From JADJLQ01 sp038251405 (lineage in GTDB: Bacteria; Bacteroidota; Bacteroidia; Chitinophagales; Saprospiraceae), in the NCBI GenBank assembly GCA_038251405.1, contig JBBSBH010000006.1, positions 62,001 to 126,000 of the forward strand: a DNA stretch of 64,000 nt, given 5' to 3'. Position 1 is the first letter of the stretch. The number at the start of each line of letters is the position of its first letter. The notes below the pieces were generated by a model that saw only the letters and a program-made list of their open reading frames with translations, ran no database searches and was not told the origin of the DNA. Of the stretch, positions 51,107 through 60,193 are shown piece by piece. Position numbers and translations under genes: made by a program.

Positions 51107-51571
51107 TTATTTAGACATAGCGGCCTCTCTAAAGTATTTCAGAGGTACCCACAACATGCCAAAACATTCTCCATCTTCTTTTCCCAGGTGCTTGTGATGT
51201 ATTTTATGAGCTTTGCGTATAGCTCTGAAATAAATGGAATCTGAATTTCTAAGCCACTTAAAACGCTGATGAATAAATACATCATGCACCAGAAAATAGC
51301 AAAACCCATAAATCAGAATACCGAGGCCAATAAATGTACCTGCCTGGAAGGATGTAGTAAGACCAAAAAGAAAAAAAAGAAAACTAGGCACTGCAAATAC
51401 CAGAAAAAAGCGATCGTTTTTCTCGAAAAAATGGTGATCTCTTTCTTTGGGGTCGTGATGATCGTGGTGCCAGGCCCACAGCTCTCCATGCATCAGGTAT
51501 TTATGTGCAGACCATGCTACGCCTTCCATTAAAACAAATGTTGCTAGTGTAATAAAGGCAAACAATATCAT
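51107..51571 (-). CDS. crtZ: Beta-carotene hydroxylase
   Basis: The 154-residue membrane di-iron hydroxylase has the histidine clusters of CrtZ/fatty-acid-hydroxylase enzymes: HKYLMHGELWAWHHDHH, HDVFIHQRF and HKIHHKHLG. Four hydrophobic segments match the family. It adds 3-hydroxyl groups to beta-ionone rings, giving zeaxanthin-type pigments. It is the last gene of the crtI-crtB-SRPBCC-crtZ operon and overlaps its upstream neighbour by 4 bp. The lycopene cyclase needed before it is not in the window. Confidence 0.9.
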   Translation of the reverse strand: MILFAFITLATFVLMEGVAWSAHKYLMHGELWAWHHDHHDPKERDHHFFEKNDRFFLVFAVPSFLFFLFGLTTSFQAGTFIGLGILIYGFCYFLVHDVFIHQRFKWLRNSDSIYFRAIRKAHKIHHKHLGKEDGECFGMLWVPLKYFREAAMSK

Positions 51572-52026
51572 ACAAACATTGATTTTAGTACTGCTGATCT
51601 ATAGGCAAAGATACTTTCTATCTTTTTATCTATGAAGAATTGATTTGCTAAATGCCCTAAATAGCCAAATGGCAATGCATAATTCAGGATATCTCTCATT
51701 TCAACTCCACCGGCTATTTCTTTAAAATGGTGCTCATGATGCCAAATTCTATAGGGTCCATTGCGCTGTTCATCTACAAAATACTCATTTGGCTTAATAT
51801 AGGTAATCTCCGTGGTCCAATGCATAGGTAGATTTAACAACGGAGACACCGTATAATTAATAAACATTCCTTCATACATATTTTTATTTTTTAAATCTGT
51901 ATGTATGACAAAATTCATTTCTGCCGGTGTAATCTTATTGAGATTTTCGGGATTGGAAAAAAAGTTCCAGGCTGATGTTAAAGATATTGGTAGTGTTATA
52001 TTCCAGGATTTTGTATAAACTTTCAT
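51568..52026 (-). CDS. SRPBCC-family protein in the carotenoid operon
   Basis: The 152-residue protein has the START/Bet v1-like pattern: WNITLPISLTSAWNFFSNPENLNKITPAEMNF, an aromatic strand WTTEITYIKPNEYFVDEQ, and HEHHFKEIAGGVEMRDILNYALPFG. Homologues are often called cell-division inhibitor SulA-like or cyclase/dehydrase and occur inside crt clusters of this phylum. It overlaps both neighbours by 4 bp, so a carotenoid- or lipid-binding role is a fair guess. No enzymatic residues can be named. Confidence 0.75.
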   Translation of the reverse strand: MKVYTKSWNITLPISLTSAWNFFSNPENLNKITPAEMNFVIHTDLKNKNMYEGMFINYTVSPLLNLPMHWTTEITYIKPNEYFVDEQRNGPYRIWHHEHHFKEIAGGVEMRDILNYALPFGYLGHLANQFFIDKKIESIFAYRSAVLKSMFV

Positions 52027-52868
52027 TTTACTTGGTTGAGTTTGATTCTTATGCCTGCGTAGAAAAGCAAGAGCAATTTGATGAAATTATTTATTCTTAT
52101 CCGGGTTTCCAATATTCTACTGCTGGGTGTGCGACTTATTTTAATTAATAATGCTTTATAATAGACATACGCTGCATATACCCCAAATTTGCAACAGGAA
52201 GGCAGCATGCAAATGCCTTCGCGAGCAATTTTAAAGTCTGACCTTATCTCTTCCAGTATTTCTGTTTTCACCCTTTCATCAAACGTATCATTACATTGCC
52301 ATTGAGGGAAATATCTTCTTCCCAATCCGATGCTATCAGCTTTCAGGTCGCGTAAAAAATTTATTTTCTGAAAGGCAGCACCTAATTTTCTGGCATATGG
52401 CGCCAGTTCATTATATTTTACTTTATCTCCTTTTAAGAAAATCTGCAAACACATCAATCCCACCACTTCGGCAGACCCTACAATATATTCTTCATAGGCT
52501 TTCCTGGAATAGATATTGAATTCTAAATCCATTTTCATACTCTTCAAAAATGCATCTATTAGTGATTTATCAACATCATATTTATTTATGGTTTTTTGAA
52601 ATTGATGCAATACCGGATTGACGCTTATTTTTCTATCAATAGCCTGGTAGGTCTGTAATATGAATTCATCCAGCAGGGTTGCTTTGTCATAATCATGAAA
52701 GGTGTCCACTATTTCATCTGCAATACGTACATAGGCATATACGGCATAGATGTCTGCTTTGATATCATTGCTAAGTAAAAAAATGCCCATTGAAAATGAA
52801 GTACTGTAGGCTTGGGTAAGCCGCTTACTGAATCGTTGAGTTATATGATCATACAGATTTACACTCAT
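52023..52868 (-). CDS. crtB: Phytoene synthase
   Basis: The 281-residue squalene/phytoene synthase has both Asp-rich motifs: RIADEIVDTFHD near residue 53 and NFLRDLKADSIGLGRRYFP near 168. They bind the two geranylgeranyl diphosphates through magnesium. The enzyme makes phytoene for CrtI. The gene starts 2 bp after the crtI stop and overlaps the SRPBCC gene by 4 bp. Confidence 0.92.
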   Translation of the reverse strand: MSVNLYDHITQRFSKRLTQAYSTSFSMGIFLLSNDIKADIYAVYAYVRIADEIVDTFHDYDKATLLDEFILQTYQAIDRKISVNPVLHQFQKTINKYDVDKSLIDAFLKSMKMDLEFNIYSRKAYEEYIVGSAEVVGLMCLQIFLKGDKVKYNELAPYARKLGAAFQKINFLRDLKADSIGLGRRYFPQWQCNDTFDERVKTEILEEIRSDFKIAREGICMLPSCCKFGVYAAYVYYKALLIKISRTPSSRILETRIRINNFIKLLLLFYAGIRIKLNQVK

Positions 52869-52870
52869 TC

Positions 52871-54343
52871 CTAAAAATTATTTTTTATATAGTTAGCAAC
52901 TATTTCTCCACTGATGATAGCTGGTGGCAGACCTGGTCCCGGAACAGTCAATTGCCCGCAATAAAATAAGTTTTTCAATTTCTTACTTCTTATCGGAGGT
53001 CTTAATGGACCAGTTTGCATTAAAGTATTGGCCAGGCCATACGCATTGCCTTTAAATGAATGATAGTCTGATATAAAATTTCTTTGGGCATAAGACTCTT
53101 GGAAGATAAGGTGATTTTTACAAACTATACCAGTGTGTTTCTGAAGCCGGTGTAATACTATGTCCAGGTATTTAGCTTTGATATCATCAGTATCTACAAG
53201 CTCGGTCGACACAGGAATGAGTACAACCATATTGTGCTGACCGGCTGGAGCACTTTGAGGATCGGAAAGGCTACTTGAGTTCGTGTAAAACAAAGGAATA
53301 TCAGGCCAGCCCGGCGTGTCATATATTTGGGCAGCATGCTCATCAAATGGGGCATCAAAAAATAAAGTATGATGTTCCAGGTTGGGAATAATGGTATCAA
53401 AACCTAAAAAATAGAGTAGGGCAGAAGGTGCAAGTACTTTTTTGGTCCAATAGTTTTCCGGCAAGCTTCTATCTTTCTCAGCAAGTAATTTAGTCTCTAT
53501 ATGATGGTAATCACCAGCTCCAACTACTAGATCAAATTCAAGATTTGATTTTCCTTTTATTAATAGGGCAAGCCGATCATGCTCTAGTGATTGTATGGAA
53601 TTTATTTCTGAATTAAAATGATACTCAACTCCCTGCTCAATTCCTACCTGGTAGATAGCTTTTGATACCTCGTACATACCTCCCATTGGATACCATGTAC
53701 CCAATACCAGGTCCGCATAATTCATCATACTATATAATGCCGGAGTGTCTTTTGGTTTTGCCCCCAAAAACAGGATGGGAAATTCCAGAAGTTGAATAAG
53801 GATTGGGTGATTAAAATACTTTTTTATATGCTTTGAAATAGAAGTGAACATGTCCAACTTAACAGCTTCTTTAATTAATCTCCAATCAAGATATTCAGCA
53901 AATGATAATGAAGGTAAGTAAACAAAATCTCCCATCCCCACATCATATTTTACTTTAGCTTCTTGTAAAAACAATTCTAGTTTTTGTCCTGCCCCGGCTT
54001 CAATGGATTCAAATAATGATTTGCATGCATCTAAATCGGAAGGCAATGAACTAGGACTATGATCATTCCAAAAAACTTTATATGATGGATTTAGTCGGGA
54101 AAGTGAATAGTAATCCGAACTAGACTTGCCAAAGTGATTAAAAAATCTTTCAAATATATCAGGCATCCAATAAAAACTGGGGCCCTTGTCAAATTTGAAA
54201 CCATTTTTTTCCAACAAACATGCCCTGCCTCCTGGAGTGCTATTCTTTTCAAATACAGATACCTGATATCCATATTTTGAAAGTAATGCAGCGGCGGTCA
54301 TCCCTGCATATCCGGCTCCGATGACAGCTATCTTTTTTGTCAC
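52871..54343 (-). CDS. crtI: Phytoene desaturase
   Basis: The 490-residue FAD enzyme has the N-terminal dinucleotide fold KIAVIGAGYAGMTAAALL with EKNSTPGGRA, and the C-terminal CrtI signature GLANTLMQTGPLRPP and PGPGLPPAIISGEIVA. It converts phytoene to lycopene or neurosporene. It is the first gene of the carotenoid operon; a TTG-N17-TAATTTTG promoter lies just upstream, overlapping the purB stop. Full length for the family. Confidence 0.92.
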   Translation of the reverse strand: MTKKIAVIGAGYAGMTAAALLSKYGYQVSVFEKNSTPGGRACLLEKNGFKFDKGPSFYWMPDIFERFFNHFGKSSSDYYSLSRLNPSYKVFWNDHSPSSLPSDLDACKSLFESIEAGAGQKLELFLQEAKVKYDVGMGDFVYLPSLSFAEYLDWRLIKEAVKLDMFTSISKHIKKYFNHPILIQLLEFPILFLGAKPKDTPALYSMMNYADLVLGTWYPMGGMYEVSKAIYQVGIEQGVEYHFNSEINSIQSLEHDRLALLIKGKSNLEFDLVVGAGDYHHIETKLLAEKDRSLPENYWTKKVLAPSALLYFLGFDTIIPNLEHHTLFFDAPFDEHAAQIYDTPGWPDIPLFYTNSSSLSDPQSAPAGQHNMVVLIPVSTELVDTDDIKAKYLDIVLHRLQKHTGIVCKNHLIFQESYAQRNFISDYHSFKGNAYGLANTLMQTGPLRPPIRSKKLKNLFYCGQLTVPGPGLPPAIISGEIVANYIKNNF

Positions 54344-54379
54344 TTTTTATTAACAAGAATTAATAAAAAATGTTTAATA

Positions 54380-54407
54380 CAAAATTAAAGTTTGGGTATT
54401 TGACCAA
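54380..54407 (-). promoter_or_regulatory. Bacteroidota-type promoter for the crt operon
   Basis: On the minus strand TTG (54405-54407) is followed after 17 bp by TAATTTTG (54380-54387), matching the -33 TTG / -7 TAnnTTTG consensus. The -7 box overlaps the purB stop codon. A transcript would start near 54373, some 30 bp before the crtI ATG. Confidence 0.5.
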
Positions 54408-55722
54408 TATAATTTTGAGGAGTAATAGATAATAGGTTCTGCTTGATCGTGTCGCTAATCGGTAAAGCTTGTATAAAATTTTGAATATCAACCTTTTTTA
54501 TCTCAGATTTACCTCTTGTAAGGTCTTTTAGCAATTCATATGAATTTTTTATTCCTTCCTTTCGTAAAACGGTTTGAATGGCTTCAGCCACCACTGTCCA
54601 ATTTGCTTCCAGGCTTAAATTCAGGGCCTCTTTATTAATATCAATTTTGTTTAACCCTTTTAATAATGAATGAACGGCAATCAGGGTATGTGCGATTGGC
54701 ACTCCTAAATTTCTAAGTACCGTACTATCGGTAAGATCTCTTTGCAACCTGGATATAGGTAGTTTTAATGCTAAATGATCAAAGAGAGCATTTGCCAGGC
54801 CAAGATTTCCTTCAGCATTTTCAAAATCGATGGGATTCACTTTGTGAGGCATTGCAGATGATCCCACTTCATTGGCTACCACTTTCTGATTGATAAAATG
54901 CATGGAAATATACATCCAGATGTCACGGCATAAGTTTATGAGGATGGAATTGATCCTGATCCAGCCATGGCAATAGGCAGCCAGATAATCATAAGGCTCT
55001 ATTTGTGTAGTCCAGGAGATTCTTTGCAAACCTAACGAACAGACAAATTGGTTGCCAAACTCGTGCCAGTCAATACCTGGATATGCAATATGATGGGCAT
55101 TAAAATTACCTGTCGCCCCTCCAAATTTTGCCGTTATAGGTATATCTTTTAAAATTTGATATTGGCCTCTAAGCCGTTCTACAAATACTTTTATTTCTTT
55201 GCCCATCGTAGTTGGACTGGCTGGTTGCCCATGGGTATGAGCTAATAGAGGCTCGTGCATCCAGGCAATCGCTTTTTCATTTAATTCAAAAATCAATTTT
55301 TCAAGAGATGGAAAAAGTACTTCTGTACTCGCCTGCAGCAGAGCTAACGGCTGTGCTGTATTATTAATATCCTGAGAGGTCAACCCAAAATGGATAAATT
55401 CCCTATATTTTTCCAAGGGACCATCTTCTAGCTTTTCTTTTATAAAATACTCAATAGCTTTTACATCATGATTAGTAATAGATTCTATATCCTTTATTTT
55501 TTGAGCATCTTTTTCAGAAAAATTATTAAAAATGGACTCCAGTATTGTAAAGTGATCAAGGGATCCTTTTAGCTCCGGCAATTCCATTTTGCATAAAGCC
55601 TCGAAATATTTAATCTCAATAAATACTCTATACCTGATCAAGGCATACTCTGAGAAATAATCTGCCAATGGCAATGTGGTCTTGGCGTAGCGCCCATCTA
55701 TAGGAGAGATAGCTTTTAGCAT
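54385..55722 (-). CDS. purB: Adenylosuccinate lyase
   Basis: The 445-residue enzyme of the fumarase/aspartase superfamily has the signature SSAMPHKVNPIDFENAEGN near residue 288, with the catalytic serine loop, plus FGLTSQDINNTA and HTHGQPASPTTMGKE. It acts twice in purine synthesis, splitting SAICAR and adenylosuccinate to release fumarate. The start MLKAISPIDGRYAKTT is typical. It lies 38 bp downstream of ppk1 on the same strand and could share its transcript. Confidence 0.95.
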   Translation of the reverse strand: MLKAISPIDGRYAKTTLPLADYFSEYALIRYRVFIEIKYFEALCKMELPELKGSLDHFTILESIFNNFSEKDAQKIKDIESITNHDVKAIEYFIKEKLEDGPLEKYREFIHFGLTSQDINNTAQPLALLQASTEVLFPSLEKLIFELNEKAIAWMHEPLLAHTHGQPASPTTMGKEIKVFVERLRGQYQILKDIPITAKFGGATGNFNAHHIAYPGIDWHEFGNQFVCSLGLQRISWTTQIEPYDYLAAYCHGWIRINSILINLCRDIWMYISMHFINQKVVANEVGSSAMPHKVNPIDFENAEGNLGLANALFDHLALKLPISRLQRDLTDSTVLRNLGVPIAHTLIAVHSLLKGLNKIDINKEALNLSLEANWTVVAEAIQTVLRKEGIKNSYELLKDLTRGKSEIKKVDIQNFIQALPISDTIKQNLLSITPQNYIGQIPKL

Positions 55723-55760
55723 ATATGGTGAGTAAAGGTACTAAAAAGCCTAAGTTCAAT

Positions 55761-57830
55761 TTAATGACCACTACTATCCTCTTTGTAGAAATTGTAAGTT
55801 TCCACCTGAGATCGAATCAGAATAGATTTTGATTTTTTTCTATGTTCATTTAAATGACCATGGGTGAGTAATCTGGCTTTTACATTATCTTTCCATTGAA
55901 GGTCAATTACATATTTTATTTTTTCTTTCAGTGCGAGATCAAATATGGGAAAGGCTGTTTCTATACGAAAGCTAAGATTTCGCTCCATAAAATCTGCTGA
56001 AGAAAGTAATATTTTTTCTTTTCCACCGTGGTTAAATATAAACACTCTTGCATGTTCCAGAAATCGGTCTACTATACTGATAGCTTCTATATTTTCACTA
56101 AGTCCCTTTTCCCCTGCGCTAATGCAAGAAATACCTCTTATAATCAATTTTATTTTTACTCCTAACTGTGACGCTTTATAAAATAAGGTGATCATCTCTT
56201 TGTCTTCCAGGCTATTCAATTTGATCATCATGGCCGCGGGCCTTTTTTGTTTAGCCTCATTAATTTCAAATTCCACCAGTTTTTTAAGCTCTTCCCTTAG
56301 GTTTACTTTACCTACCAATAAATGTTTGAATGGAATTTTGGGTTTTACTCCGGATTCAAGGAAGTCAAATATCTTTTTTACTTCTGATGTATACCGGTAA
56401 TCGGAAGAAAACAAACCATAATCTGAATAGATCAATGCAGTATCTTCATTAAAATTACCTGTACTTAGATACGTGTACGTTTTGTATCTATTACCTTCTT
56501 TGCGTCTGACCCAGGCTATTTTCGAATGTACTTTTAGGCCAGGGAAGCTGTAATATACTTTGGCGCCAGCTTTTTCCAGTTTTTCACCCCATCGCAAATT
56601 AGCCTCCTCATCAAATCGTGCTTTTACTTCAATAAAGACGCTTACTTCCTTTCCACCACGGGCCGCATCCATCAGGGCATCCATTATTCTGGATTCCTTG
56701 GCTACCCGATACTGTACCACTTTAATATGAGTTACCTGTGGATCTTTTGATGCCTCTTCGAAAAATTTAATGACCGATTCATACTTTTGATAGGGGACCT
56801 GTATCATATGATCTCCCTTGGAAATTACTTCGAATATATCATCAGCCAGCTCAATAGGCGCATAAGTCATAGGCAATAACGGGGCTTCTTTTAAAATCGA
56901 TTTTCCGAAATCAGGGAATTTGAAAAAATCAAAATTGTTATGATATTTCCCCTCCGGGATGAGCGATCCATTAGTAATACTGAATGTTTTTTGCAATAAT
57001 TTAAGCATATTAGGAGGCATCGTTCTGTCATACACTAATCTTGATACAGATCCGACATTTCTTTTTATAAGACTTTTTTTGATCTTAGCCACCAGGTCGC
57101 CTTTATATTCGTCTTCAATATACAATTCTGAATCCCGGGTAAGCTTGAAAGAATACGCCTGCTGTAAATAGAATCCCGGAAATACATGCTGTACGCTCAA
57201 TCTTACAATATCGTCTAACATCATCAGATGATGCTCATGTCTTTTATTCTCAGGAAGTATAATGAATCTGGGTAATTGATCAGAGGGTAGCCTTACTATG
57301 GCATATTGATTTTGCTTTTTACTCGATTTTTTGTCTACCAGGTGCAGAAATAAATATAAGGCTCCGCTATTTAAAAAAGGCTTTATTTTTCCATCAATCA
57401 AAAGAATAGGTTGGATATAAGCTTGCAAATATTCCTTGAAATAATCATCCACAAAATCAATTTGCCTGGCGGTTAGTCCATCCGGAGAATCGATGAATAT
57501 TCCATTTAAACTCAACTCAGGGAGTATTTGTTGATTGAATATTTTATTGAGTTCCTGCTGATGACTATTTACTACATTTAAAATTGATTTTAATAAAGCT
57601 TCTGGTTGAAAATTGAGTTGTTTTTTTGTTTCCTTTCCAGTCTTGACTAGTCTTCTGATCTGCGCTACTCTTACTTTAAAAAATTCTTCTAAATTGGACG
57701 AGTAAATGGCCACAAACTTGAGCCTGTCCAATAATGGAACGGTAAGATCTTTTGCCTCCTGCAGAACTCTATAATTAAACATCAGCCAACTCAAATCTCT
57801 TTCAAGAAAGGGCAAAATCTTTTTATTCAT
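55761..57830 (-). CDS. ppk1: Polyphosphate kinase 1
   Basis: The 689-residue protein matches PPK1. The N-terminal domain begins FLERDLSWLMFNYRVLQEA. The middle carries VQYRVAKESRIMDALMDAARGGKEVSVFIEVKARFDEE and the catalytic-His segment SFPGLKVHSKIAWV. The C-terminal domain has ISAGEKGLSENIEAISIVDRFLEHARVFIF and LSSADFMERNL. It makes long-chain polyphosphate from ATP reversibly at the membrane. Length and motifs are complete. Confidence 0.95.
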   Translation of the reverse strand: MNKKILPFLERDLSWLMFNYRVLQEAKDLTVPLLDRLKFVAIYSSNLEEFFKVRVAQIRRLVKTGKETKKQLNFQPEALLKSILNVVNSHQQELNKIFNQQILPELSLNGIFIDSPDGLTARQIDFVDDYFKEYLQAYIQPILLIDGKIKPFLNSGALYLFLHLVDKKSSKKQNQYAIVRLPSDQLPRFIILPENKRHEHHLMMLDDIVRLSVQHVFPGFYLQQAYSFKLTRDSELYIEDEYKGDLVAKIKKSLIKRNVGSVSRLVYDRTMPPNMLKLLQKTFSITNGSLIPEGKYHNNFDFFKFPDFGKSILKEAPLLPMTYAPIELADDIFEVISKGDHMIQVPYQKYESVIKFFEEASKDPQVTHIKVVQYRVAKESRIMDALMDAARGGKEVSVFIEVKARFDEEANLRWGEKLEKAGAKVYYSFPGLKVHSKIAWVRRKEGNRYKTYTYLSTGNFNEDTALIYSDYGLFSSDYRYTSEVKKIFDFLESGVKPKIPFKHLLVGKVNLREELKKLVEFEINEAKQKRPAAMMIKLNSLEDKEMITLFYKASQLGVKIKLIIRGISCISAGEKGLSENIEAISIVDRFLEHARVFIFNHGGKEKILLSSADFMERNLSFRIETAFPIFDLALKEKIKYVIDLQWKDNVKARLLTHGHLNEHRKKSKSILIRSQVETYNFYKEDSSGH

Positions 57831-58032
57831 ATTTTACTTCAAAAGACGCAATTTAAATGTTTCATTCTGAAACGATTGTAAATTTCAATATTAAATTTAT
57901 ATAAGCCCCTGTAGTCATTGTAAACCAAATTTCTACACATTTTTTATTCTATTATTTCAGAATCTTTTTGCGTGAATGGTCGTCCAATTATGGAGGATTT
58001 TTACCTTTATGGCAATTAAAAATATCAATAGA

Positions 58033-58785
58033 ATGACTAGGAAAAAAATAGTGGCTGGTAATTGGAAAATGAATACAACGGTCTCCGATGGAGTACTCCT
58101 GGCAAAGACCCTGGCAGAAAACTATAACCAGCAGGAACCTAAAATGATCATAATCCCACCTTTTACTCATTTATTTCCTGTGGTTGCAGCTCTAAATGGC
58201 TCAGCTCTTGGCGTGGGGGCTCAAAATTGTCATCAGGAAGAGAAAGGAGCATTTACTGGAGAAATTTCTGCCAAAATGCTATCATCTATACAAGTTCCAT
58301 ATGTAGTACTGGGTCACTCAGAACGCAGGCAATTTTTTGGAGAGCAAGATATTTTACTAGCCGCTAAAATTGATGCGGCATTAAGCGCAGGACTGATTCC
58401 CATCTTTTGTGTAGGGGAGTCATTAGATATTAGAAATGAAGGCAAACAAAATGAATTTGTTCGATTGCAATTACAAAATGGCCTGTTTCATCTCTCCACA
58501 GATCAATTTGCTAAAATCGTCATAGCCTATGAGCCTATATGGGCTATTGGAACCGGTGTTACGGCTTCACCTGAGCAAGCCCAGGATATGCATCAATTTA
58601 TCCGTAAACAGATAAACCAGGCATATGGAGAAGCCATTGCTGATGAATTTACCATTTTATATGGCGGCTCAGTTAAGGGTTCCAATGCAAAAGAAATTTT
58701 TGCAAAACCTGATGTAGATGGTGCCTTAGTGGGGGGTGCTTCTCTGGATGCTATGGACTTTTTAAAGATTGCCAGATCTTTTTGA
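58033..58785 (+). CDS. tpiA: Triosephosphate isomerase
   Basis: The start ATG at 58033 is chosen because it gives the canonical MTRKKIVAGNWKMN N-terminus and 250 residues; the frame is open to 57976 with two earlier starts. Active-site residues are Lys in GNWKMN, His in LGHSERR and Glu in AYEPIWAIGTG. The phosphate-binding end reads LYGGSVKGSNAKE and GALVGGASL. It interconverts dihydroxyacetone phosphate and glyceraldehyde 3-phosphate. It is followed by the S24 regulator gene on the same strand. Confidence 0.95.
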   Translation: MTRKKIVAGNWKMNTTVSDGVLLAKTLAENYNQQEPKMIIIPPFTHLFPVVAALNGSALGVGAQNCHQEEKGAFTGEISAKMLSSIQVPYVVLGHSERRQFFGEQDILLAAKIDAALSAGLIPIFCVGESLDIRNEGKQNEFVRLQLQNGLFHLSTDQFAKIVIAYEPIWAIGTGVTASPEQAQDMHQFIRKQINQAYGEAIADEFTILYGGSVKGSNAKEIFAKPDVDGALVGGASLDAMDFLKIARSF

Positions 58786-58908
58786 CCACTTATTCATTTT
58801 GCAAAATTGAAGTATACTTCGTTTGACTAAAAATATTTAGTAAAATATGTCCAACTATCACATTTCTGCTTATATTTGAGGCTTAAACATATATCATATT
58901 TTTTTAAT

Positions 58909-59742
58909 ATGAACGCTTTGTCCCAACGGTTTCACGAATGTATTAAAGCACTTTGCGCTCAGGAAAAGGTGCGATCTTTGAGGCAATTTGCACTTTCCTT
59001 AGATTATTTACCAGAGAATTTTGTCAATATCCTGCCGCTGTTACATGATAGTCATGATTTGGTACATAAGGCTTGTAAAATGTATAATATTCGCATGCCT
59101 TACCTGCTTACCGGTGAGGGCGATATGTTTAATGAGGAAAAGTCGACCAAGGAATTCAGAGTGCTTACGATAGTCACCGATAAGCAAAATGAGGAGCGAA
59201 TAGTGCATGTACCTATTCCTGCCCAGGCAGGTTATGTAAGTGATATGGCAGATTCTACTTTTTACTCAGAGCTGCCTACCTATTCGCTACCAGATTATCG
59301 ATTTAGCCAAGGCACACACCGGTCGTTTGATGTATCAGGCGATAGTATGGAGCCCAGGCTGGCTGATGGGGATACCGTAGTTTGTAGTTTTATAGAGCCT
59401 TCTCAGTGGCTGCATGGAATAAAAGATGATCATATCTATGTGATAGCTACCAATACAGATGTCATAGTGAAAAGGGTAAATAACGAATTGAGGAAGAATC
59501 GTTCACTTTATTGTATTTCAGATAATGATTCATACAGGCCTTTTCATTTAGCTGCTGAAAGTATCAGAGAAATTTGGTTTGTAAGATTGCGCATTGCAGC
59601 CTTTAATCATGGTAAGTATACCAGTCCATTAGAGCAAATTTTGCAACACCAGGATGAAACTATCCATGAACAACAGGAGATGATCCGCTTTTTAAAGCAG
59701 ACTATCGAAAAATTTAGCCCGATGTCCAACACAATGGGTTAA
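58909..59742 (+). CDS. XRE/LexA-like S24 regulator with autoproteolysis residues
   Basis: The ATG at 58909 gives 277 residues. Residues 1-75 are the HTH-like region common in this phylum (ALSQRFHECIKALCAQEKV, LRQFALSLD, YNIRMPYLLTGEGDMF). The S24 peptidase domain follows: scissile-type Ala107-Gly108 in AQAGYVSD, Ser146 in SGDSMEPRL and Lys188 in VIVKRV. Their spacing is similar to LexA. A C-terminal coiled coil (HQDETIHEQQEMIRFLKQTIEKF) could mediate dimerisation. All self-cleavage residues are present, so DNA-damage-induced derepression is possible. The next small gene starts 13 bp downstream. Confidence 0.82.
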   Translation: MNALSQRFHECIKALCAQEKVRSLRQFALSLDYLPENFVNILPLLHDSHDLVHKACKMYNIRMPYLLTGEGDMFNEEKSTKEFRVLTIVTDKQNEERIVHVPIPAQAGYVSDMADSTFYSELPTYSLPDYRFSQGTHRSFDVSGDSMEPRLADGDTVVCSFIEPSQWLHGIKDDHIYVIATNTDVIVKRVNNELRKNRSLYCISDNDSYRPFHLAAESIREIWFVRLRIAAFNHGKYTSPLEQILQHQDETIHEQQEMIRFLKQTIEKFSPMSNTMG

Positions 59743-59755
59743 ATTTGTTTTTAGC

Positions 59756-59977
59756 ATGAAATCAATCAAAATCAATGGTACTGTAGAGTATATCAATATT
59801 GCTACAGGATTCTGGGCTGTCATAGGCGATAATGGTGAAAAATACAGACCTGTGCATATGCCTGATCAACTAAAAATACAAGGCAAAAAAATTACCTGCC
59901 GGATAAAGCCCATTGAGGAAGAATTTTCAATCATGATGTGGGGACAGCCAGTGAAAGTGGTGAGTTTCGAAACCTAG
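59756..59977 (+). CDS. Small OB-fold-like protein next to the S24 regulator
   Basis: The 73-residue protein is made of alternating strands: IKINGTVEYINIATGFWAVIGDNGEKYRP, LKIQGKKITCRIKPI and FSIMMWGQPVKVVSF. This G-F-W-x-I-x-D-G-x-K-Y-x-P plus M-W-G pattern occurs in small beta-barrel proteins and lipoproteins of Bacteroidota. No signal peptide is seen here. It follows the S24 gene by 13 bp and is probably co-transcribed. Function unknown. Confidence 0.65.
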   Translation: MKSIKINGTVEYINIATGFWAVIGDNGEKYRPVHMPDQLKIQGKKITCRIKPIEEEFSIMMWGQPVKVVSFET

Positions 59978-60193
59978 TCTAAAAAATGATTTTGATTTAG
60001 CCGCAGCATATGCCTGAAAGAGGAATGGATTTTTTACTGGTTTGTGACATTTACCAATCGTATAAGATTATACTTTAGAGCTTTTTTAAAAAGTCACTTC
60101 CTGGATAAAATCCATTAAAAAATTTTCAATTATAATACGAACCAATCACTAATGTGAATAGTTTCTAAGCCTGGTCAAAAGATTTATTCAATC

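Noticed and set aside
57976..58032. Longer N-terminus of triosephosphate isomerase
   Set aside because: The added residues do not belong to the family; MTRKKIVAGNWKMN is the standard start.
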